Below, in pieces: positions 11,512 to 24,700 of a DNA stretch of 64,000 bases. Both the position numbers and the translations under genes were made by a program. The notes under the pieces are model-generated. The model worked only from the letters and a program-made list of their open reading frames with translations, did not search any database and was not told where the DNA came from. The DNA is from Dreissena polymorpha (Eukaryota; Mollusca; Bivalvia; Myida; Dreissenidae): positions 131,104,352 through 131,168,351 of the forward strand of contig NC_068357.1 of assembly GCF_020536995.1 (NCBI RefSeq), given 5' to 3'. Each line of letters starts with the position of its first letter. Positions within the stretch are counted from its first letter, which is position 1.

Positions 11512-12222
11512 ATATGTGTTGGATTCGTCGGATTATCGATTTTAATTCATGAGTGATCGTAGAAAATGATATTTTCATGTGTGGCGCAGCAAATATATTT
11601 GTTCAATGATCACGAGTGAATAATATCGATATTCCACCGAATCCATCAAATTTTCTTTTTATGTTATGCTTTTTTCACCGTTAATATATATTGTTAAAGA
11701 GTTTCACTAAAGAATTTCGCTTGGATAATGACGTCATTTCGGCAAAAAATACGTCATTTCACAAGGAAATTATCAGTTTTAATTCACTGATATTTCTCTA
11801 TAAACCACCGGAAAGCATAAAATAAATAGAGGATATTTGTTGGATTCGGTGGATTATCGATTTTAATTCACGAGTGATCATAGAAAATAATATATTCACG
11901 TTTTGCGCAGTCACGAGTTAAAATATATATTTTCTATGATCACGAGTCAATTAAAATCGATATTCCACCGAATCCAACAAATTTTCTTTTTATTTAATGC
12001 TTGCTTTTTTTCACAGTTAACATACATTGTTAAAGAGTTGAACTAAAGAATTTCGCTAGGATAATGACGTCATTTCGTAAAAAATGACGTCATTTCACAG
12101 TAAACAGTGAAAATTATCAATAATTTTCACTGTTAATTTTCACTGTTAGAAACAGTGAAATTATCAGTTTTAATTCACTGCTATTTCTCTACAAACCATC
12201 GGAAAGCATAAAATAAAATACA
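11512..12222. repeat. Two tandem copies of a palindrome-rich repeat
   Basis: The segment from about 11512 to 11820 recurs at about 11825-12222. Each begins AGAGGATAT(G/T)TGTTGGATTC and contains inverted arms (GATTATCGATTTTAATTCA versus its complement before TCCACCGAATCCA). Each ends in a GACGTCATTTC-rich stretch with AAAGCATAAAATAAA. The right copy has an extra ACAGTGAAAATT hairpin. The motifs recur at 58310-58560 and 59590-59790. Confidence 0.75.
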
Positions 12223-12947
12223 CTCACCAGCGACCAGAAGACTAAGTCTTATAATAAATAAGTACTGGAAAATGAAAAATGCCAATTAGGAATCACATCT
12301 ATCTCTTACGAGACTTTATGAATGAATGACACTATACAGGTGTATAAAACCAGTGAAACACTATAGCTAAAACATCTCACATAAAAACATGCAGTGTTAC
12401 TAATTTCATTTACTCACCAATTAGAACCCACACTGATACTCTCTCGCAGTCTTGATTGGGTTAGTTTATCAATTAAAGGATTAGTGAGTGAATACCCTGT
12501 TACATATAGAAACAAAATGAAACTCCTCTTCGGCATCTAATTCGGTAACAAAAAATGCAATAACGTTCGTTTCGTGGTATATTTTGACCAGCACATCTTC
12601 CAGGTTGAATAAGCTCCAGATCAGCCTGTGCATTTGCACAGTCTTGTCAGGACGTACTCTGTCTTGTTATGAGACGACGAAACAAAAGGTGACTTTAAAG
12701 CGGATACCGTAGCTCTTGACAAAACTGCGCAGGCACGTCAGAGCTACGCTGGTCGCATAAGGTATATGACCCATTTTCGCATGACGCGGCTCATATGGTA
12801 CCAACTTACTTCATAACAGGACCGTGTGCACATGTACCTTTAAACCGCGCCGTGGAGTGTCGATCGTAGCTGTAATCCGAATGAACGATGATAGCGCTAT
12901 AAGTAAACAAAGTTATAATGCTAATATCAATTGACATACCAGGAACG

Positions 12948-12957
12948 TATATATACC
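12948..12957 (+). promoter_or_regulatory. Possible TATA box of the globin gene
   Basis: GTATATATAC lies about 280 bp before the globin ATG, in unique-looking DNA after the last upstream repeat. The position would allow a 5' UTR of about 250 nt. No initiator can be fixed from sequence alone. Confidence 0.3.
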
Positions 12958-13232
12958 GGCACGAAAATTACGCTTTATTCCTGGCCAAGTGATCAAGAGG
13001 ATTATCGCTGGATAGAAGCCGTCTGAAATATGTTTGAATATATTACAGGAGTTTAAAAGCACGCGACAGTACGCATAATACAACGTTTGTTTAAACCTAA
13101 ATTAAATTAAATTAAGATTGATTGTTACGGTTAAAATACGTTTTCCGAAAGTTTAAAGAGAGTCATTAGGAGTTTGCTGAAAGGCCTGCTTAACTATATT
13201 TTAATTTCACCGCAATAAATTAATAACAAAAA

Positions 13233-16200
13233 ATGCCAGCAGACAGCAGACCGGAAGTTGAGGCCCCTTGTGCATCGACTGGTCTCCTGGCTAGCCAGAA
13301 GGTTGTGATAGCGACCAGCTGGGCCGTCATGATGGAGAACCCGACCGAGAACGGCGTGGAGATGTTTGTCAGGTAATTATATATATATATCATATATATA
13401 TTACGTAAATTTTGTTATAACTTCATATGAAATAGTTCCAAAGTGATCAAAGTTATACCCTTAATATAATACACGTGCATAATTGTTACCGGTATATTAC
13501 GACGATATAGGAAAAGTCAGCACTTTTAAGTTAGACACTTTTTAGTGAGACTTTGATGAACGATCATGTTTACTTTTAAAGACTTGAATTAAGAATGATT
13601 TCAATTAAAATGTATACATCTGTTTTTGTCTCAATCGTGTATGCAATCTATATATTTTCGGCTCGGTATATTTTCCAATATTATTCCCTGTGATTATAGA
13701 TGTTCAACAGTACGTATGTTACAGCAGTACATCCATCGCATGTATAGTTAAAATGTCATTTATATCGGCGGTATGTGTTAACATGTATATTACATAGTAT
13801 TGACAGTGTACAATCATAGAATACATAATGAAGTTTTGCACGTCTCTTGTATGTGTCTTCTCCACCCAGTGTATTACAATTAAATCTGGCGGTTTCATGT
13901 AATCGTGTTTCATTAATTCATTTCGGAAATATAACTGTTAATAATCTTGCTTCGGGAGATGCTTTTTAAACAAAAAATGACGAACACGAAAAATTCACTC
14001 TGAATAGTTTTGTTTGTTTACAAAACATTGCTAGGAGATCTAGGAGCCGTTTAAGAGTTCTACTCTTTACAAAAGGTCCTTATAGTATTTGAGACATATA
14101 TTAACACAATGGTTAATTTTGTCAAAAGAAAAAAAACACCAAGTTTTATTTTCGCAAAACAAATGTTTCAAATAATACATGCCTAAAAATGTATTGGGCC
14201 GTTACAAATTTATATGTTCGTCGCATCGGACGCACTGAATCAGTATTCTTTCAAGACTGTTATGAAAGTTGACGGTGTGTTAAAATTCTATATACTCTGC
14301 CCTCAGTTGGTCGTGCACGAGTGACAGTAGAAAAAGTAGAAACTACAAGTCATGGTTAGTTTGGATAATCACTATCACAATAAAAGAACAATCACCGTAT
14401 CAAATTATTGTTATTATTAATCTATAAATGACACAGCATGAATGTCTTTGGCAGAAAATTTCTATTAATATGGACAAAATGTGTATGATGTATTCTGCAC
14501 CTTTTGCTCGCCTTTGATCATGTTGGAAATAAAATGAAAATATTTCATTTACCTTGTTCGATCCTAATTTTTGGGGCCGAATACGACGAAGAGCGTATCA
14601 ATTTGTTTTGGCTTTGTACCTTGTCATTTATATAAAAAGACATAGAATCTTTGAAGACTTTAACATGTAACCGTTTTCCAATGTCACTGTGTCAAGCATT
14701 ACTTGAAAACTAACGATTGCACCTACCGTAGTTAAATTGAGTCGTGTTCTGACAAAAATGAGCATAATGCATGTGCGTAGTGTTATCCCAGATTAACCTG
14801 TGCAGTCCGCACAGGCTAATCAGGGACGACACTTTCCGCCTAAATTGGATTTTTGCTAAAGAGACTTCATCTAAACGAAAAATATCATAAAAGCGGAAAG
14901 TGTCGTCCCTGTTTAGCCTGTGCGGACTGCACAGGCTAATCTGGGACGACACTTTACGCACATGGATTATGCCCAGTTTTCTCAGAACACGACTCAAATG
15001 ATCACCGTTGCATATAATATTTGTCACGAAATATACCAAGTAAGGATTATTATTTGGCAAGAAAAATCATAAGTCATGATTATTGGGGTGTGGGAGGTGG
15101 GAGGTAAAATGACCGAGGCATGTAGACACTTGCACGTTAGTAACACGAACTGCAATGCGCTAAATAATGCATGCTATCTAGTCGGTTTGTGCAAACGGTG
15201 ATTATCAAATAGCGTTGTCATGCTTCAAATTGCGAAAATATGCATTTATCAGATTAGGGAATGACTAAACAATAAATTGCGTCTTAAAATAAGTAGGGGA
15301 ATTCGGGTAGCGGTGTGAAACGTTTTTAAGTAATCGTTTCAGTAAGTGTTACCATTATGAATGCATACGTTATAAATACGTCATTTCACCTACAGCACCA
15401 TCAGTTTATGCACACATATTCTTACATAACGACTCCATACATGAACATCAATGTTAGAAAGTTCAATATCGTGCCTTTTTGTTGCACAAACAAGAACATA
15501 GAATTCGATGCAGGCATGTCGGCATTTTTCAATGATTATACATGTACTCGTTGTATGCGAGATATTTCGCACTCTCTTCAATTATATTCTATAAAATCCG
15601 CTTTATAAATAAATCTGATAAACCTGTGTATTTTCAGACTTTTCAAGAATTACCCAGACGTCCAAGGTCATTTCGCAAAATTGAGCACACTGTCTGTAGA
15701 GGAGCTCAAACGCAGCCCAGTCCTAATCGCGCATGCGCAGAAAGCCCTAGCAGCCATTAACCACCTAGTCGATAGTCTGGACGAGCCCGGAGAGCTCGTG
15801 GCGTCCATTCAAAATTTAGCCCAAGACCATCAGCATAGAGGCGTAACGTCCGATGATTTCAAGGTACATTGTATTAAACAGAGTTTTTCCTTAATCATTT
15901 ATAATCGCAAAAAAATATTAATTATTTTGTAACTCAAAATTATTAAATTAATTACGACGGAAAGAATAATAAAATACAATTTGCTGCAGGTTCCTTTTAT
16001 ATGACGACAAACTGTTCAAAAATAAAAATTGTTACTATCTAGAGCTAACAACTATTACAGATGGCAGTCAGTATGTAGGAATGTTTAAGGCCATATAGGG
16101 ACAATCGTTTGTGTAAGTTCGATCTCAAACGCTGACAGCGAGCATTGATTTAATAACGCGCAATACCAACTCTTCCTTGTAATTGAGCTTTCATTGAAAT

Positions 16201-16360
16201 GTTTCCATATAATTGTTTTCAGATTGTTCTGTCAACCCTACAATCGCACCTTGCTCATGTGCTGAAGGACCGCTACGATGACGTCACGGCGACTGCGTGG
16301 AAACAATGTTGTGACGTCATATGGTCCGTGGTGGACGCGGACATGAATAAAAATTCTTGA
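13233..16360 (+). CDS. Globin (intracellular, three exons), complete
   Basis: Exons 13233-13372, 15638-15863 and 16223-16360 encode 167 residues. Introns fall in phase 2 inside helix B (B12.2) and phase 0 in helix G (G7.0), the ancestral globin pattern. Key residues are present: Trp30 (A12), Phe59 (CD1, six after Pro53), His79 at distal E7 in IAHAQKAL, and His111 at proximal F8 in LAQDHQHRGV. There is no signal peptide, so it is probably a cytosolic haem protein for O2 binding or redox. It resembles cytoglobin/neuroglobin-grade invertebrate globins, but the subclass is undecided. The start ATG is the first in frame and the N-terminal extension is about 15 residues. The first intron holds a family-A MITE. 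Confidence 0.94.
13373..15637. other. First globin intron (B12.2)
   Basis: Mostly AT-rich unique DNA with one family-A MITE at 14737-14997. The open frame at 15357-15608 has no recognisable features and runs into the acceptor region, so I leave it out. Confidence 0.7.
14737..14997. mobile_element. MITE family A copy (near full length)
   Basis: Best preserved copy of the family in the window, about 261 bp. Two inverted halves each carry the GTGCAGTCCGCACAGGCTAA palindrome, and TIRs TTGAGTCGTG / CACGACTCAA bound it. It lies in the first globin intron and has no coding capacity. Confidence 0.88.
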
Positions 16361-17787
16361 CTGCCTGTGCCAATTGCGCTTAACTATGAAATATGGTTAA
16401 AATCGATCCAATTGAAATAAGAACTTGATTTTGGCCTACGAATATGAGATAGCATTTAATTAAACCGGGGTAGATCTACATATCTTAAGCGTCAATTCGG
16501 TACTGAAGTGGACATTTGCTTGTGCAGGGTAGACACGTAGAGAGTTGTTAATCAAGAAAACTCGCGGTCTTAACACTCACCATGATACTCGTAGTTGGGG
16601 GTAACTTCACGAGTAGTGTCAATTAAAAATAACCGAGGTCTATCGACATTAAAATCTGCAAAAATATAGGCCTTCATCCTGATTTAAATCATTGCAGAAT
16701 TTTTCACGTGTCATTCTAAAACATTATTAATAGACACACATTAATTTCATCGACAAGAAAAAGTAATATGAATCCCACAGTACATAACAACCCAGATATT
16801 TAAATCCTGTGTAAACTTGAGGCACGAGATTTAATCACCCGGTCCTAATAAGCACATCTATTGAGCCGGTTGATATAAAATATATGGCACTTAAAGCTTA
16901 TCTTTTACAACGTTGAACTCTCTGGACGCCAATTTAATACATGTTAAGTTGTAGTAGATCTAATTCACTTTTTGTTATTTTCAAATGCAAAAATATACCG
17001 CTTATTTTCTGTCTACAGTTAATAACATTGTGGAAGAAAATTTTGATATACCTAAAAAAAAAAGTTATCTTGTTTGCTTTATATGAAAGTTTATTGCTCA
17101 TGGTTGTGTTTCGAAGTTAATGAGGTAGATCCTTCCGCACCTGAGACTGAATTATATTTGACCCAGAATTTGTCCAAGCACCCTACCTAATGAATTTACA
17201 AGACACAGAACGATGGGACGAATTTTTAATACAGCTATATAGATTTAAAGGAAATACATTTTGATGTTAACAAATGCTCGGGGCGGGAGGTGGAGTACTG
17301 GAGATTCCACATGTCCGGTATGGTAACTATCAACCGAACTCACATGTCCCCGGGGCAGTGATTGTAACTGGGTCGCCAAGGTGAGAGCGTGTACTAACCA
17401 CTACTAAATCCGGACAGCTTTTGCTTGTGTAATCAATACGTGCATATCTATTTCACATTGGGGTTTGACTTTCTGATATAACCTAATGTTTTAAATCAAC
17501 ATTTTGAATGAAATGTTTTCAGATTTTAAAAGTTTTTGCTGTTAAAATAATATTATATTTTAATGTATAGTAACAAATACAACTGACCCATATCATAATA
17601 TATTGGTTCTATATATAGGCGAATGTTGTCTTGTGTAAATTGAAAACAAGTTTTCTTTAGTGTTGCTTAAGAAGGCAAATATCTATAGACTTCCCATTTA
17701 ATGTTCATGTAGCATTGTGACAGTGCAAATTGTATATATGCATTAACAACCGTCGAAAGTGTATTTATTGAAGAATTCACTTGAAAC

Positions 17788-18125
17788 AAGAAATGTGTTC
17801 GTCAGAAAACACTATGTCCCCTACTGGGCCGCTTTGATTTTTTAATATTTTTTTATGATTTGGCAGGTTCAAATAATTATTTCCCTTTAAAGGTTATTAC
17901 TTCCCTTGGATTTGTTTTCTTGACCTTTGACCTTGACCTTTCACCACTCAAAATGTGCAGCTCCATGAGATACACAATTTACACATGCATGCCAAATATG
18001 AAGTTGCTATCTTCAATATTGCAAAAGTTATTGCAAAATGTTAAAGTTGGGGCAAACAAACAAACCAACGGACAGGGCAAAAACAATATGTCTCCCACTA
18101 TAGTGGTGGGGTACATAAAAATTAA
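17788..18125. repeat. Pearl-like repeat, family D
   Basis: Begins GAAATGTGTTCGTCAGAAAAC and shows CTTTGACCTTGACC, CACCACTCAAAATGTGCAGCT and GCATGCCAAATAT blocks, ending near GTGGTGGGGTACATAAAA. The same blocks recur at 33205-33672, 36075-37832 and 56288-56640. Confidence 0.78.
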
Positions 18126-18512
18126 GTGGAGAATTAATAATAATATTAAAGAACACTGATACCTACTCGTTTTTGTGTTTATTCACTGACTCACCCCTAA
18201 TTCTGTAAGGTCCTACATTTACTTCATGCTTTTAACAGGTTAACATGATAAAACATCTTAAACAATTATGTAAATAATGGTAATTAAAGTTAACTTACTT
18301 GAAAAAAAAGAGTTAAATACATGTTTTGACATGAACAAGACAACACTTAAAAAGTATAAACAAAATGTACCAGTTTAAATTGCAGACCTATTAATGCAAC
18401 CATTTAGATATCAGTTGCAGTTTTCGTTCATTTTGGAATTGCATTACTTGCCCAAAATATATGTTCAGACTGGCTTAAAATGACAATAAACTTGGTTCAG
18501 AACTGCTTACAA

Positions 18513-18518
18513 TTTATT
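18513..18518 (-). terminator. Candidate poly(A) signal of the GTPBP6-like gene
   Basis: AATAAA on the minus strand about 225-230 nt after the GTPBP6-like stop codon, the nearest canonical hexamer I found. No transcript evidence. Confidence 0.35.
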
Positions 18519-18742
18519 TGCCAAAATACAAGTATATTAATACAATTATGCCTTAAAATATGCATATATTTTAAGTACTGTGTTTGCTATTCAAAGTAAA
18601 CCAACTTCAAAAAGTATTAAATAAATGGACCACCAGTTAAGCTAGTTGGGCTGATTTATAAATATTGCATGATTGAGCAAAATGTATGTGGACTCATTCC
18701 ATAGTTCAGAAGTAAATCTTGAAGTGTTGATACTATTGATTG

Positions 18743-21700
18743 TCATCCTGAGTGATGGTGACGTGCAAACTTGGCCTGAAAGCGGGAAAAGTTTTCTTTG
18801 CTGATGTGCACGTTCACAATGAGATTCTCCGGATCGGAGTCGAGCTCGGTGGACACTATAGTAGCCTCCTTCCTCAACCAACTGCAAACACGATGCAGGA
18901 TAAACATGTACTTTTAGGATACAAATTTCATACAAAAACTGTTCAAGCGTTCATTTAAGATAAGAATACCCCAACAATATTAACTAGTGGATTTGCTTTT
19001 TCTGGTTTAATGAAAAGAAAGATATTAACTTTTTATAAGCTTTATAAACTGAAGAACTTTTTCAGCACACTGCATTTTGTAACATGCAGCAAGTTGCAGA
19101 GCTCCAGATAACATGGGAAAAGGCGTAAAAACGAATTAAGTTTCTAAAATAACGATTAAAATTTAAAATCTTTGCATAAAGTTACGCATTGAAAAAATAT
19201 AACACAAATTCAAAATTTTCAAACGTGCGTAGATCTTCCAGTAGCACATAATATACGGTAAACATTTCATCCTGGTTCTGACTCTTCTAGGCTTTCAAGA
19301 AAACTACAACTTAAAGTCAACGTCACTCAAGCGTTTGCTGTAAGAAATAGATATAAGATAACGTTTACTGTTAACATTACAGAAAAATGAGCACCTCTTG
19401 AATATCATAAACCTATTTTCAATGTGCATGCCAAATTTCATATCGATCTTTCATGTAGAAATGCTTGGAAATGCATTTTATAATGACGCCTGGTAAGCCA
19501 TCTGGCTTTCGTGGTTGGAGCTTTGATTTATAAAGAGTTCTGGGGTAAAAAGACTACCCTGAATAATAACAGGCAAAATACTGGATTGTTTTTACAAGCT
19601 ATCCCGAAAAAAAAGTAAACAACTATTAAAACCTTTTTTCGGGTCATTTCAGCAAATATAGTTGTGATTTGAGATGCTCGAGACAAGCCTTTGTACGATT
19701 TTTAAATTTTTCTCTGAAAAAGCCGTTTTTTCTTAAAAACTCACAATGCTCTTTAAATTCATGAAACAATCGCATTTATTCCGTGAAACTTGCCAAAACG
19801 CGTTATAACCCGCCAAAAACATGGTGATTTTATGAAAATACAGCTCCTTTGTGACGGGGGCTGGTTTGCGTTTAAGTCATAATATACTAAATAGTTTCCC
19901 TATATAACTCAACGTAAAAGCGGCATCTTTAAGCGAAAATAAATGCAACAATTTGTACATAGAGACCCCCAAAACCATTCCTTTTCTTAAAGGCCATTCT
20001 AAGCAGAATTGAAATGTGTAATTAAAAAGATGTCATGTACTAAACAAGAAAGAACTTGTCAAAAGTCAAAATCTTCTGTTTTTGCAACATTCTTTCCCCA
20101 CCTTTCCTAGTGGAATGTAACCTTTTTCAGTGCAATGTTTTTACTATAATCTCTAAGTTTATCATATTTCAAGGATTTAGAAGTGAACGCCTATTCATGC
20201 TCTACCACTATCTCCAAAAGATAAAGCCAGAACAATAGTTTAAAGTTTAAAACAGGCCATCATGTCAACTTTTGATATTTTTTTAGAGAGTAAAGCCCTT
20301 AAGAACGGTCAAAAGGCCAAACGCCCTCGATTCTATCTCCTATTATTGCAGGTGAGTCATTACTGTTCATTGTACTTTTTAAATAATACTTATCGTAATT
20401 TTTATACACAATAAATACATGTATAGTGTATACCTATTCAAAAATGTCATTAAAATTAAATGTTAAATATATTTTTTTGAAATGACTTGAACGGCAACCA
20501 ACTGGCCATTATGACATAAGCATAAGTGTCAGTGACCGATTAACATAAAAAATCAAAATGGCTGACCGAGTTGGTGTATCGAAGCCTGGAAGGCAAAAAA
20601 GCCATTTCAATGTCAAAAATCCATGCTGCATGCATTCTTTCAATCAGATTCTCAAGAACCAAAAAACCAAAGCATAGTTTCGTCAATAATTGATGAACTC
20701 ATAAGCTCATGCGTAAATGACAATTTAAAGCGGTTAAAAACATTCAGGTTCAGTGTCGAGGAGAACAGCTGAGACATGGAAACAGCGATACCCCTGGCTT
20801 GAAATAATTAATTTAACAAGAAAAACTAATATAAGAATTCCCATTTTATAAATAGAACTTGAAATAAAACAAGAGCACAGCATAATGGGTGCCACGACGC
20901 TCGGCTGCGAAAGCTTGTCAGATTTGTATTTTATTTTTTTAGAGGTCACAGTGACCTTGACCTTTGACCTAGTGAACCAAAATGGGTGTGGCGTGTAGAA
21001 CTCATCAAGGTGCATCTACATATGAAGTTTTAAAGTTGTAGGTGGAAGCACTTTGATTTTAGAGCGCGATGTTAAGGTTTCAGCACGACGCCGGTGGACG
21101 ACGAGCAGGCTATGACAATAGCTCGGGTTTTCTCCTAAAACAGCCTCGCTAAAAATAAATAAACAAGAGCTGTCAGAGGACAGAGGAAAGTGCGCTCAAC
21201 TATTCGAGTGCTTGACAGTATTACATAAGCCATCATGGAGAAATTGTTCATATTCAATAATTCATTAGAGGATTTTTCAAAAATAAAAAAGGAGAAAAAA
21301 AAATTGGGGGGGGGGGGGTAGGGGGGGTTAAGAGGGGGGTATAATGTGGGGTGTGGTAATTTATTAGACGATCTTTCAAAAATAAAAAAAGCAAACAAAA
21401 AAATTGGGGTGGGGGGTAGGGGGGGGGGGTATAATGTGGGGTGTGGTCATTTATTAGATGATCTTTAAAAAATAAAAAAGGAAAAATAAAAAAAAAATTG
21501 GGGGGGAGGGGAGGTGGGGGACAGGAACTCTGGGTTGGGGTGTGGGGTATTGTTTGGGTGGAATCCATTGTGGTATTCAGGTAAGTGTTGTTTTGTCAAA
21601 GTATTAATAAAATCTGATCATAAATATAGAAATTATGGCAATGTAAGCAAAATGTTCAATTATCTAAGTACAAAAGGGGCAATAATTCTGTCAAAATGCT

Positions 21701-24700
21701 TGATACAGTTGTCTGCTCTTGTGAATAGGTTGGGGTCATGTTGTTAAACAAGTATGCAAAATATGAAAGCAATATGTCAAGGGACATAGGAAATATTTGG
21801 AGTAGTACGCAAACTTTAACATAGATTTATCAATAATATGCATATTCTAAGTATAAAAGGGGCAATAATTCTGTCAATATGCTTTATACAATTGTCTGCT
21901 CTTGTTTATAGGTTGGGGTCATGTTGGTAAACAAGTATGCAAAATATGAAAGCAATATGTCAAGGGACATTGGAAATATTTGGGGTAGTACGCAAACTTT
22001 AACATTTGCACGCTAACGCCAACGCTATCGCCAATGCCAACGCCGGGGTGAGTAGGATAGCTCCACTATATATATTTCATATATAATAGTCGAGCTAAAA
22101 AAGGGAGTAAAGAAAGAATTTGACTAAAATGTTATCCGGAGCTCTGGGAAGTTGTAACTATGAAAATGTAGACCTTGGGCCATGACCAATTATTTGATGA
22201 CAGATTGTAGAGAACAATGTTACAAACCAGATATTAAATCTTTGGTCTTTATGGTTTCAACAAAAAAATTTTTTTTAACAAGTTTGTGTGCAATAAAAGT
22301 CTACATAAACTATTTGACCCAATGGATGTGGTCAATTTTTACCCAAAGGTAGTGATTGGATCCAACTAAGTAGAGTGCCACTATACATTGTAACCCCCTT
22401 TATTTTGTATTAACAAGGGAGGGGCAGGTAACCTGAGATGTTGACCTTTCATGGGCAGGGGTTACCTGAGATGTTGACCTTTCATGGGCAGGGGTTACCT
22501 GAGATGTTGACCTTTCATGGGCAGGGGTTACCTGAGATGTTGACCATTCATGGGAAGGGGTTACCTGAGATGTTGACCATTCATGGGCAGGGGTTACCTG
22601 AGATGTTGACCTTTCATGGGCAGGGGTTACCTGAGGTGTTGACCTTTTATGGGCAGGGGTTACCTGAGATGTTGACCTTTCATGGGAAGGGGTTACCTGA
22701 GATGTTGACCTTTCATGGGCAGTCGGATCTTCTTCTGCAGCATCCCTGTGTTGTGTATAACAAGCCTGGCTATCTGATCTTGTAGCTCCACCAGACCTTC
22801 CCCTGTCACTGCAGACACATACAGGCATGACTGGTCACGGGACATTGTTCTGAAATAAAATACCACTGCAGAAAATACACTGCATTAAACATGACAATGG
22901 GTGTAGCTGCATAGAACAGGTCAAAAGTAACAGGGAAGACAACTACTGTGTGCCTATTAAGATACTTTCTTGTCAACAAAAACAATCCAAACTTCTGTGC
23001 TGATTCTTGTGAAAAGTCCTGCCAACCTTCTGTCTAAAATCCATTTATATGTACTATTAAAGTTTCTTAAAGAACACAGTGTTAGTAATGTAAAAACTTA
23101 TAAACAAGAGGGCCAAGATGGCCCTAGTTCACTCACCTGAGAGGAGTCGGTTCATTCAATCTTTACCAAACGTCAAACTTGACCTAGATATTGTCCAGAC
23201 AAACATCCTGGTCAAGTTTCATCATTATTGAACTAAAACTCTGGCATATGGAGAGTTTTTGTTTTTGTAAGATTTGACCTGGTCAGTGGTGACCTATATT
23301 TTGAATTGACCCCCCTTACCAAACATCAAACTTTGCTTACAAAAATAAATATTATGACCAAGATTCATAAAATCTGAAACAAAATTGTGACCTCTAGAGT
23401 GTTTACAAGGATTTTGTATAATATAATGAAAATTTGGACAATCTAAGGGCAATAATTATGGCATTAATTATGTTATATATATAAAACCAATCTTTGTACC
23501 AAGTTTCATGATGATTGGGCAAAGATTGTGACTTTTAGAGTGTTCACAAGCTTTTTTTACTATATAAATATAAGAACCCCCCCCCCCCCCCTGGCTGCCA
23601 TGTTATTCAACTGACCGGAACCATTTTCGAACTCAACTCTCATATCAAAGAAACAAATGTTCTGACCAAATTTCATGAAAATTGGGCCAAAAATGTGACT
23701 TCTAGAGTGTTCACATGTTTTCACTATATACATATAGAGAAAAATGCCCCGCCCACTGGCGGCCATGTTTTTCACCGATCTAAACCATTTTCGAACTCGT
23801 CCAAGATATCAATAAAACCAATGTTTTGACCAACTTTCATGATGATTGGGCAAAAATTGTGACTTCTAGAGTGTTTACAAGGTTTCTCTATAGCCAAATA
23901 AGGAAAACTGCCCCACCCCCCTGGCAGCCATGTTATTCAACTGACCGGAACCATTTTCAAACTCAACTCTCATATCAAGGAAAAAAATGTTCTGACAAAA
24001 TTTCATGAAAATTGGGCCAAAAATGTGACTTCTAGAGTGTTCACATATTTTCACTATAAACATATAGAGAAAAATGCCCCGCCCACTGGCGGCCATGCTT
24101 TTCCACCGATCTGGACCATTTTCAAACTCGTCCGAGATATCAATAAAACCAACGTTTTGACCAACTTTCATGATGATTGGGCAAAAATTGTGACTTCTAG
24201 AGTGTTAACAAGGTTTCTCTATAGCCAAATAAGAAAAACTGCTCGCCCACTGGCAACCATGTTTTTCAACGGACCGGAACCACTTTTGAACTTGACCAAC
24301 ATATCATTAAGGCAAACATTTTGACAAAGTTACATGAAGATTGGGCATGAAACGTGACTTCTACAGTGTTTACAAGGTTTTTCTTTTTTTTTGACCTAGT
24401 GACCTAGTTTTAGACCCAGCATGACTCAGTTGCGAACTTGATCGAGATATCATTGGTACAAATCTTCTGACCAAGTTTCATGAAGATCGGACATGAAATG
24501 TGGCCTCTAGAGTGTTTACAAACCAAATGTGGACGACAAACGGACAGAAGACAGACAAAGACCGGTCACAAATTCTCATCTGAGCAATCAGGTGAGCTAA
24601 AAAGTTTTATAAATTTGTAGGCTTAAAAAACTTTTTTTAATGAAATGAGCAGTCTGCACAGGCCTACCAGAGACCACTATTTTTGCCTTGACTTGATTTT

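Larger units (their letters stand above)
8913..13232. other. Intergenic region between Pif-like gene and globin
   Basis: No gene recognised. It contains the TIR element at 9555-10053, the 22-bp minisatellite at 10494-10640, a family-B MITE, the paired repeats at 11512-12222, and a diverged repeat near 12600-12790. Short frames such as 8930-9187 lack family resemblance. Confidence 0.6.
16361..18742. other. Intergenic region, globin 3' side to GTPBP6-like 3' side
   Basis: Convergent gene ends. No gene is seen. It contains a pearl-like D-family copy at 17788-18125. A possible poly(A) signal for the minus-strand GTPBP6-like gene is TTTATT on the plus strand at 18513-18518, about 230 nt past the stop. 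Confidence 0.6.
18882..22696. other. GTPBP6-like last intron
   Basis: No further exon. It contains the family-H repeat (20830-21160), the G-rich tract (21300-21535), the inverted family-J repeat (21560-22098) and the E10 donor minisatellite (22431-22730). The rest is unremarkable AT-rich DNA. Confidence 0.65.

Noticed and set aside
15357-15608. Small gene inside the first globin intron
   Set aside because: No recognisable motif and AT-rich codons. It is likely chance.
22400-22828. Long minus-strand frame with a repeated STSQVTPAHER-like motif, and plus-strand frame with repeated LTFHGQGLPE
   Set aside because: Both are translations of the 33-bp donor array. The true frame of E10 is different and is fixed by HflX homology and phases.
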